DNA from: Cyrtodaria siliqua
Lineage: Eukaryota; Mollusca; Bivalvia; Adapedonta; Hiatellidae
Direction of reading: 5' to 3'
Assembly (NCBI GenBank): GCA_037043455.1
Contig: JAWPHD010000002.1
Location: 744,001-808,000, forward strand
DNA: 64,000 nt
Shown here: positions 56,591 to 64,000 of the stretch, one piece after another
How positions within the stretch are numbered: the first letter of the stretch is position 1
Layout: the number at the start of each line of letters is the position of its first letter
Program-made: the position numbers and the translations under genes
The notes under the pieces: model-generated
What the model saw: the letters and a program-made list of their open reading frames with translations, nothing else
Databases searched by the model: none
Told to the model about the DNA's origin: nothing

Positions 56591-57332
56591 CTATAGCTTC
56601 TCCAACCATAAACAGCCCACAAAGAACAGAGACAGCAATCAACTGGTTCCGTGCCATTTTATCCGGCGGTAATTTTGGTTCCGTAGAATGGCAGTGCCAG
56701 TCTTGCATCTTTATAGGGTCCTCTTCCATCATAAACTGTTCGAAGTCGTCGTCCGTCGCCACAGTTACTGCCATTGAATGATCTGTAATTAAGTCCGAGT
56801 CAGACGAATACACTGAATAACGAGATGGATGGTGTTGGAGACCTGAGTTGTCATGACAACCTTTCACCGCCTCAGATTGTCGAGTGTCACTGTCTAAACG
56901 GTTCAGCAGTGGTTTTCCAAATGCAACATCTCCATTAATAACACTGTCACTAACCGATCGTTCCTGTCGTATAGGTATTTGATAATGGTCACTGTTTTCA
57001 AGTTCTGGAATATTTTCCTCTGAGTCTAAGAACACAAGACGAGGTAGATATCTTGATGATGTCGATGAGGATTTGTTTACTTCCCTGTCAAATTCGGTAC
57101 AACCTCTGTCCTCTTCGTCGACATCTAAAGTTGCACCGCCCACCCTATTGTTTTTTGAAACATCGAGAAACCCGCTATGTTGCACATGTGTATTGTGATT
57201 GTTTGCCTGCAGCGGTTCTAGTTCACGCACTGTTTCGTATAGTGTGTCGTGCTCAGTATTATCAGAGCGCTGGCCAATCGGTGTTTTCAGCGACTTATTG
57301 GCAAACAATAGAATTTCCGGACCGTCCGCCAT
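56591..57332 (-). CDS. SLC30A: SLC30A zinc transporter, coding exon 1 (start, N-terminal domain, TM1)
   Basis: The exon has 742 coding bases from an ATG in good context (AAAATGG) to donor GCTATAG|GTAATT (phase 1). Residues 1-212 are a hydrophilic, acidic and Ser-rich region without recognisable domains. Residues 213-215 are HCH, the N-terminal zinc-coordinating motif of ZnT4/ZnT8-type proteins. ARNQLIAVSVLCGLFMVGEA then forms TM1 and leads to GEAIGG. Family function is proton-coupled zinc transport from cytosol into vesicles, as a homodimer. The N-terminus is longer than in the vertebrate relatives I know (roughly 50-115 residues before TM1). The frame runs on for a few codons past the donor, but the GT fits the phase of exon 2. 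An in-frame ATG further upstream was not seen. Confidence 0.93.
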
Positions 57333-57400
57333 TTTGTTTTTATCTTTTGTTCACGTGACAAGGTCATGTGACGTAACCCGTGTTGATATAAGAAGGGGCA
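57333..57400 (-). promoter_or_regulatory. Putative 5' UTR/promoter with E-box and CRE-like sites
   Basis: Immediately upstream of the ATG lie a palindromic E-box TCACGTGA (57351-57358), a TGACCTTG half-site, and TTACGTCA (57369-57376, CREB/ATF-like) on the minus strand. No TATA box is seen. I found no clear metal-response element (TGCRCNC). Transcription start is unknown; the sites are close enough to the ATG that some could lie in the 5' UTR. Confidence 0.35.
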
Positions 57401-57499
57401 CAACGGGGCACAACATTATACTACCAAAGTCCAGACTCTATTGTGCCCATCGCGTCAGGTTTACCTTGACGTGTTCGTTGGCGGACGGACTATAAACCT

Positions 57500-57720
57500 T
57501 AGAACTACACACACACACACACACACACACAATATTATACTTTAAACCTTACAACGACACACACACACACAACTTTGCGCGGGGGAGGGGAGGGGTGGTG
57601 GTGGGGGTGGGGGTTACAACGACACACACACACAACTTTGCGTGGGGGGTGGGGGTGGGACTTTAAACCTTAGAACGACACACACACTCGGGGGTGGGGG
57701 GGGGGGTGGGGGGGTGAATA
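57500..57720. repeat. CA-microsatellite and GT/G-rich tandem block
   Basis: About four units combine an ACCTTAGAACGACACACAC-like segment with a (GGGGTGG)n-like segment; the longest CA run is at 57509-57531. The plus strand is strongly G-rich at 57580-57717. Confidence 0.85.
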
Positions 57721-58055
57721 GTACTTTATATTATAAAGTTATAGACTGTGACGTTTTGCTATGAAAAGGGACTTTCACCTATAAGGGGGAAAATGCGTTG
57801 TGCCCCTCGGCCCTTTATTAAAAAAGAAAGAAAGGAAAAAGCAAATATCATCACACTGATCAATCGGCTGCGGCGAAGTCAGATGGTTGCAGAGAAGTCA
57901 GATTCGCGAAATTGGTGGGGTTAGTATTTTTGCTTTCTGTGGCCTATTTTGCTAAAATGTTTGGAAAATGATTATGCAGGTTTGAAAAGGAATGACAGAG
58001 GAAGCTTTAAATTTAGAAATCCGATAATAAAACGACGTTAGTGCATATAACACCC

Positions 58056-59379
58056 TTATTCAAGAAAGGCGATAAAGGTCTAGCCTCAAATTACAGGCCA
58101 ATTTCCTTGAAATGCATCCTCTGTAAGGTATTAGAGCATATAATCACTACAAACCTTGTTTCACATCTAGACCAGAATAACATCCTCTATGATTTGCAAC
58201 ATGGATTCCGCTCTAAGCGGTCATGTGAAACCCAACTGGTAATGCTGGTCGAGGAACTTTCAAGAAACGCCATTACTGGCAAACAAACAGACCTTATCTT
58301 ACTAGACTTTAGTAAAGCATTTGATAAGGTAAGTCACGAGAAACTCCTATTTAAGCTGCACCAGTACGGCATCAGAGGTTATATCCTTCAATGGATTAGG
58401 GCATTCTTGTCCAACAGAACACAAACAGTCATCCTTGAAAATGACAAGTCCTCAGAAGTTCCAGTCACTTCTGGAGTACCGCAGGGATCAGTCCTAGGGC
58501 CTATATTATTCCTTGCGTACATCAACGACCTGCCAGAGAACATCAAATCAAAGGTGAGGCTCTTTGCTGATGATACAACACTCTATTTAGCAGTGACAAA
58601 CCTTCAAGATGCTGAAGTCCTACAAAACGACCTTAACCGCATGATACAGTGGGAAACTGATTGGGACATGGAGTTCAATCCAGGTAAGTGTACCACCATA
58701 CATATAACACTCTCAAGAACTCCAATACCATCCCAGTACATCCTCCACGGTCAGATCCTGGAAACGGTAAGTAGTTCCAGGTACCTTGGAATTGACATCA
58801 GCAGCAACCTCACCTGGAATGACCATATCCAAAGAACAACATCCACTGCAAATAGGACTTTAGGTTTTGTAAAGCGAAACATAAGATCACAGAATAAAGG
58901 TATACGGGAAGTAGCATACAAGACCCTTGTGCGCCCCTTACTTGAATATTCCTCCCCTGTATGGAGTCCATATACCAAGACAAATATTAACAAGTTAGAG
59001 ATGGTACAGCGCAGAGCAGCTCGCTGGACGCTAAATAACTACTCGTATTACGCCAGTGTTTCATACATGCTCAGTGACCTAGGTTGGCGATCCATTAGAA
59101 GAACGACGTAGCGACTCCCGATTATGTCTCCTCTACAAAATCATACATGGACTTGTTGCCATAGAAATGCCACCATATGTCACGCAACCCACGAGAATAC
59201 CACGACAGTCCCATCCCCTGGCTTATAGACAGATTCACACCTCTGCTGATTACTATAAGTATTCATTTTTCCCGCTTGCCATTGTACAGTGGAACAGACT
59301 GCCAGCAGACATAGCAAAGCTTCCAAGTTTGGATTCATTCAAATTGGCCGTTTGCACCGTCTCCCACGCCATGCCTTAA
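58056..59379 (+). pseudogene. Reverse transcriptase ORF fragment, frameshifted
   Basis: The first frame runs to a stop at 59109-59111 and holds NYRPISL, LDFSKAFDKVSH, a GVPQGSVLGP motif and FADD (58562-58573), the RT catalytic core. The thumb-like region, with VRPLLEYSSPVW and KLEMVQRRAARW, follows. After about 59090 the family similarity continues in the next frame to the stop near 59379 (LCLLYKIIHG, PLAIVQWNRLPADIAKLPSL), so a one-base indel has broken the gene. The N-terminal RT fingers and the endonuclease are absent. Such proteins reverse-transcribe LINE RNA at a nicked target; this copy cannot be functional. Confidence 0.88.
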
Positions 59380-59561
59380 ACAAGAAACGCTGTTTTTATC
59401 TTTGAAAAATCTCTTTGTCTTGCTCAGACTTTTAACAGTTAACCCTATTATCTTTATTTCACCTTCACCTGTTTTTAAGACGTCTTTTACCCCTTTTATC
59501 TTACTCACACTGCACAGACGCGCACCTGCACATAATCTTCGAAAGAGGGTGTTGCAGTATC
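58056..59561 (+). mobile_element. 5'-truncated non-LTR retrotransposon (LINE)
   Basis: It lies exactly in the break of the left inverted-duplication arm: arm sequence ends at about CACCC (58055) and resumes at CTATATAAATG (59561). It contains the C-terminal two thirds of a reverse transcriptase and a short 3' UTR. The endonuclease domain and the N-terminal part are missing. No poly(A) tail is seen. The truncation point falls at the conserved TPLFKKGD motif, with a few bases of microhomology to the target. The clade is of the Jockey/CR1/I general type and is not determined further. Confidence 0.8.
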
Positions 59562-59989
59562 TATATAAATGTCCAAAGATTTGTAAAAAAAAAATGCAAT
59601 TTTCAGAATAAACACAAATAACGAACTGATATTCGCAATTGTAATTCAATTTAAAACGCTTGGCAAGATCGTCAATCCTTTCTGTATAACTGTACAAAGT
59701 ATCTCATTGAAATGATGAAAACTTTCTGAGTTATAACATTTTAAAGTCGACAGGATGAAAAAAAAACAGCGAACCGGAATGTCATATGTGTTTTACCATG
59801 GAGTAAGTATAGGCTACATACTCCCTGGTTTTACAAGTGCGAACGGTAAAGTCAGAGTGAACACTTGGGCATGGATATACAGGGATATACAGGTACCCGT
59901 ATGTAGAGTATGTAGATCTATGGCTAGGGTAACCACTGTACATTCTGTAACTTACATACTGCAACTTACTGTTTCGAGGCCAATATGTG

Positions 59990-60240
59990 GCTTCTGGAGC
60001 TTCTCTTTGGTGGTTTGACGATCGAGAGTGTCTACTGCGCAGGCTTGGGAAACAATTAACGGGCATCAAATTGTATTTGATTATTATGCCAACGTTTGTG
60101 TTTAGTCTGCTTTTAAAGGCATTCACACTCGGTGCTTGGACAACACTGTCAGGTAGGGAATTGCAATCTTCCACTACCCTAATGCTAAAATATTTTTCTG
60201 CGTTCAGTTCTGTCTTGTTTTTTAAAAAGTTTTAGGGTAT
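59990..60240 (-). pseudogene. LINE 3' fragment (RT ORF C-terminal end)
   Basis: On the minus strand the frame reads NAEKYFSIRVVEDCNSLPDS then VVQAPSVNAFKSRLN. This is the typical C-terminal pattern (F..RVV..WNSLP..VV.APSVN.FK.RLD) of Jockey/CR1-like RT proteins. It lacks the rest of the RT. It sits in the left inverted-duplication arm, opposite in orientation to the LINE at 58056. Confidence 0.68.
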
Positions 60241-60409
60241 ACTCGTTCTAGTATATGTTGCTAACGGGAGAAGGTTTTTGGAGTGAAACTTACTTGTAAT
60301 TAGCCTACCTTTCAGTGCACGCATTTAGTAAACATTGTGTTACCTTTTGACATATTGGACATATATGTATTGTGGTAAATTGTAAAGGCATTGCAACCTT
60401 AATTGTCAA

Positions 60410-62214
60410 GATATGAAGACTGGCTTCAATTTGGTGTGTAATTGTATGCCCCACAATCGCATTGTCCATCCGTCCGTCACACAGTTCGTGCTCGGTCAAT
60501 AACTCTGACATTGATGGAGGGATTTTCATGTTGCGTTAATCCAGGTCCGTAGCTCCAACGTCAAGGTCACCCTTAGACGTCAAATCATGTCATATGGCCC
60601 TATATTTGATTTTAAGTCAGGCCAAATAAAAAACTACCTATGTTTCCGACCCTATTTTTAAGGGGCCGACCTTAGAACTTTTTATGCAAAAATTAAAAAA
60701 AAAATCAATGTGTTCTGAACAATGATTTATCATATAGCTTATATCTTGAAAGTGAACCATAACACCATTATATATTTTCTGTAGTCCACTGGGCACTGGT
60801 ATTATATGCAAATTATTACCAAATTACCCAGCAAAAGTGAAAAATATTTAGGTAAGCCAAATGATTTGCCTGGAATGTCATGGTACATTCAGAGTTTAAT
60901 GTTTTTATTTCAGGTAAACAATGCGATGCTAATTAACTAATTAGTAAAATGCATGTTAAACAAAGAAAATGCCTACCGACCTACCCTGTTTTTTTTCCAG
61001 AGCATGCAATAGGAAACACACCTATTTTTTTTTAGCCTCGTGTAGGTCGTGTCCGATCTATAACTGTCATCCATTGAAGGATTTCCATATAACCTGGCAC
61101 AAGTGTTCACCACAACAAGACGAAGTGTCGTGCGCAAAGTCCATGTCAGTTCCTTCAATGTCAAGGTCACACCACCCCATGCTTCCCCACAATTGTTTTT
61201 TGTATTTTTATCATTGGAAATCTCTAAAAGTATGTCTGAAATATGTCGCGTTTTGCACGGTCATAACTTGACTTTCATAATCAAGGTCATCCAAGTCGTA
61301 AATGGACCGCGAAACTTACCAAGATCCATCCATCCCTTCGGGGCATAAAAACACAACCAACTGTTAAAAAATATATTTGAATGTAGTCTTCATATCATGA
61401 CAATTGAGGTAATCCGGTTCGTCTCTCACCCTAAAAGCCTTCTTTTTTTTGTGTGGCTTTTTAGGGTCAGAGGAACTCCTAGAGTGAAAACTGGGAGATT
61501 ACTAAAAACACACAGTCATGAACTTTCAACAATGTTTGCTGCGTCGGGTCGACTTTTTACGATGATTTAGCTTAACAAATCGATCAATTAATGTTATTAA
61601 ACCAAGCTGCGATGATAACACCGCACTTTTATCGATTGTAGTGACACAATACAACATTTGTGTTGAAATAACTTTTATTTACTATATCCGCCTTATTTAC
61701 TATATCCGCCTTGTTGTCATTTTGCATTTTAATTAAATTCCCGTGATATTCTCGAGCGTGATATTCTCGAGCGAGGTGAAGGCATTCAATAATTCCCCAC
61801 ATCAAATAAGTTCACTATCAACTGGCAACATCGACGGCTTTTTGGAGTAGAACGAACTCTTCTCGGAGCATAATTAGGATCTAAACTTTAAAGATAAACA
61901 ATTGTATGTTGTTGAGAGAATTGCGAGTGCCAAAAGGAAAAGTTGACCTGAATAATAACAAATGTTGAAAATTTAATATTGTTTGACTTCGTCTGAAAAG
62001 GTTGACCGTTACAACTTTATTAAGATTAATATAACACATATTTTGGTTCAAATAGGTAAATAAATATATCGATAATCGTTTTAGATGCTTGCGGGAGAAG
62101 AGATTCCCATGCGTTTACCATATAGGAACAGCTCTGACCGTACACAGCCAGATGAAATATCAAAATCGTAAAAAGGGCTGGTAAGGTCAGAGAAGACTCG
62201 GATTACAATTGAGG
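60410..62214. other. Spacer between inverted arms; interspersed repeats, no gene
   Basis: Two related fragments with ATCCGTCCGTCACACAG-like and GTTCCTTCAATGTCAAGGTC blocks lie at 60430-60620 and 61040-61340. The second ends CCCTTCGGGGCATAAAAAC. Short direct duplications (TTTACTATATCCGCCTT and GTGATATTCTCGAGCG) are at 61676-61711 and 61743-61773. No credible coding region is seen. Confidence 0.5.
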
Positions 62215-62910
62215 TTGCATTGCCTTTACTATTTACCACAATACATAAATGTCCAGTATGTCCAGTATGTCAAAAGGTAACACAATGTAACTTGTTTACT
62301 AAATGCGTGCACTGAAAACATCTATAAGTAATTACAAGCAAGTTTCAATCCAAAATGTACAGTAGTTACCCTAGCAATCGTCAAAAACGCGAGAGAATTG
62401 CTTTTAAGCAATCTGACCTTCCCGTTCGCATCTGAAATGTTCACTCTGATCACCGTTCGCACTTGTAAAACACATCTGACATTCCGGTTCGCTATTTTTT
62501 TTACCCTGTCGACTTTAAAATGCGATATAACTCGGAAAGTTTTCATTATTTCAATGAGATACTTTGTACAGTTATACAGAAAGGATTGACAATCTTGACA
62601 AGCGTTTTAAATTGAATTACAATTGCGAATATCTGTTCGTTATTTGTGTTTATTCTGAAAATGTCTTTGTTTTTACAAATCTTTTTACATTTATATAGGG
62701 TGCTATACGCACTAACGTCGTATTATTACCGGATTTTTAAAGTGAAAGCTTCCTCTGTCATTCCTTTTCAAACCTGCATAATCATTTTCCAAACATTTTA
62801 GCAAAATACGCAACAGAAACAAAAATACTAACCCCACCATTCATTTCAAATAATTTCGCCAATCTGACTTCTCTGCAACGATCTGACTTCGCTGCAGCCG
62901 GTTGGTCATT

Positions 62911-63372
62911 CTGATATGATATATATCCCTCTTCACTGTCTAATAGTCGAAACCGTGTAGATCTTTTTGGACAGCGTGTACACTGAACACCGCAAATTGT
63001 ACATTTGATTTACATTCAAAATCAACATTTCCTTTGTATACTTTGGTTATTTCGGCCACTCAGTGTAATATATCTGCACCTGAATGCTCGATGCGTAAAC
63101 CCATAAACATGTAATGCCCCAACGAAACGTTCAATGCCGTAAACGGCGATCAAAGTGTGAATATAATTCAGTTTTCAAAATTTGATGCGGTGAGCGATCC
63201 GATCATAAGTTCGTTTCTAGCCCAATTTATGTCCAGTTTGGGGTAAACTATTTAATATATATGATCTATTAAAGTGCAAGTAACCGCATCATGTTCTCAT
63301 CGAAATTCCGTTGATGGAGATATCTGAGTTGGAAAAATATGATCTATTAGAGAGCAAGTAACCGTTGAGTTG
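62911..63372. other. Non-coding flank, nothing recognised
   Basis: A segment with ATATGATCTATTARAG and GCAAGTAACCG occurs twice (63257-63290 and 63337-63366). No gene or element end is identified. Confidence 0.4.
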
Positions 63373-63468
63373 GAAAATATACGTGGTTAACCGTGTAGAC
63401 AACGGTGAAAATACGTGGTTAACCGTGTAGACAACGGTGAAAATACGTGGTTAACCGTGTAGACAACG
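63373..63468 (+). repeat. 32-bp tandem repeat, three copies
   Basis: The unit ATACGTGGTTAACCGTGTAG plus ACAACGGTGAAA is repeated three times with almost no change. GTTAAC and the ACCGTGTAGACAACGGT quasi-palindrome lie in each unit. Confidence 0.9.
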
Positions 63469-63555
63469 TTTTTTTTCTGTGTTTTTTTACATGTACCCTG
63501 GACTAACGATTGATTTTAACCTGCTTTTAACATGTTAGCGTGCCCTAAAGAGTGA

Positions 63556-63852
63556 CACTTAGACTTTCTACTGAACTGGACGACGCTGGATTTGACGGGA
63601 TGTCAACTGTCACAACGAGTTCCCAGTGTGACAGTGGAGACCTACGACGGATTCAGCACCATCGGCGTTGGATCAACCCCACGAGATGCACACTGGCTGT
63701 GGGCGCGGGTTGCTACCATTTCCATGTCCAGTGTGAATACCGGTGGAGACATCACCACGCGCAAATCCACCAACATGGACTTCACGTTTAAGTTTAATAA
63801 TATCTTATTGCAGATAAGTTACAATACATTAATTCAAACCTCGTATGCATAG
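63556..63852 (+). CDS. Unrecognised open stretch, possible exon
   Basis: This frame is open from just after a stop at 63553-63555 to 63852. The GC-rich part to about 63790 stands out from its AT-rich surroundings. It reads NWTTLDLTGCQLSQRVPSVT, then VETYDGFSTIG and RDAHWLWARVATISM, with a balanced amino-acid mix. I do not recognise a family. It could be an exon of another gene on the plus strand, or coding-derived debris in a repeat. A preceding CCCTAAAG could be an acceptor, but no convincing splice sites or start are seen. Confidence 0.2.
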   Translation, partial: HLDFLLNWTTLDLTGCQLSQRVPSVTVETYDGFSTIGVGSTPRDAHWLWARVATISMSSVNTGGDITTRKSTNMDFTFKFNNILLQISYNTLIQTSYA

Positions 63853-64000
63853 CAACATATGCAAATGGATTGAACTACAAGCTATTACAACATAACGACC
63901 GATGGGATTGACCTACTGGCAACTTCCCGACTGGCTGAGACGATTTCGAGCCGGCAATCGAATTGACCTAGTCACAATTCTGCAGGCAATCCGATTGGTC
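63853..64000. other. Right edge, nothing recognised
   Basis: The last bases contain two loose repeats of a GACCTA-CTGGCAAYT...CGACTGG-like and GACCTAGTCACAATTCTG-like segment. Too little is visible to classify it. Confidence 0.3.

Larger units (their letters stand above)
57861..62910. repeat. Large inverted duplication (arms interrupted on the left)
   Basis: Left segments 57861-58055, 59562-59860 and about 60310-60405 correspond in reverse order and opposite strand to 62697-62910, 62430-62697 and about 62215-62330. Shared blocks include GAAAAGGAATGACAGAGGAA, TACAAAGTATCTCATTGAAA and AGTGCACGCATTTAGTAAAC. Identity looks near 90 percent. The left arm is split by the LINE at 58056-59561, a small insert at 59810-59845 and a LINE fragment near 59990-60240. 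The right arm is nearly uninterrupted. Confidence 0.8.

Noticed and set aside
57053..57495. Plus-strand ORFs opposite exon 1
   Set aside because: Antisense shadows of the well-supported SLC30A first exon; no independent family match.

Overview
The window is nuclear DNA of an animal, most likely a bivalve mollusc. The basis is a multi-exon gene with GT-AG introns and a very high load of repeats. These include tandem-cored elements with ACGG/ACAG tails that resemble the bivalve 'pearl'/HINE (Helentron-related) elements, tRNA-derived SINEs and a non-LTR retrotransposon. There is no bacterial-style gene organisation. The species cannot be named from the sequence alone.

One host gene can be followed with confidence. 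It runs on the minus strand from an ATG at 57332 to beyond the left edge and encodes a zinc transporter of the SLC30A (ZnT2/3/4/8-like) group. Seven coding exons are visible: 56591-57332, 13103-13249, 4525-4681, 3684-3815, 2235-2448, 1187-1298 and 770-904. All splice phases agree and they give 546 residues plus one base. The product has a long cytosolic N-terminus with an HCH zinc motif, two HxxxD zinc sites (H263/D267 and H443/D447), a His-rich loop and the start of the C-terminal cytosolic domain. The last exon lies outside the window.

The most unusual feature is at exon 2. Its 3' splice acceptor and first 51 coding bases are the last unit of an array of about 25 units (66-77 bp each) that fills 13250-14994 of intron 1. 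Nearly every unit repeats an acceptor-like AG plus the TM2-start coding segment. The only acceptor with a strong polypyrimidine tract is at the far end (14994/14995), 1.75 kb from the rest of the exon. The array therefore looks like an exon 5' end that was amplified and turned into intron.

Intron 1 (43.3 kb) and intron 2 (8.4 kb) are mostly repeats. Minisatellites of 39, 28, 21 (three unrelated kinds), 33 and 77/66 bp occur, including a 3.4-kb 21-bp array and a pair of 21-bp arrays in opposite orientation. There are several families of Helentron-like elements with tandem cores, some nested. Shorter elements include a TA-flanked MITE inside a minisatellite, a TTAA-flanked piggyBac-like MITE, two copies of a foldback MITE, and nested SINEs with a 13-bp target duplication. 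A 2.16-kb unit with 469-bp LTR-like direct repeats is inserted in one Helentron-like copy with its own target duplication.

Upstream of the gene (57333-64000) lie a short motif-bearing promoter, CA/GT-rich microsatellites, and a large inverted duplication. One arm of the duplication is split by a 5'-truncated, frameshifted LINE. A short unrecognised open stretch lies at the right end. Copy numbers and identities given here are by-eye estimates.
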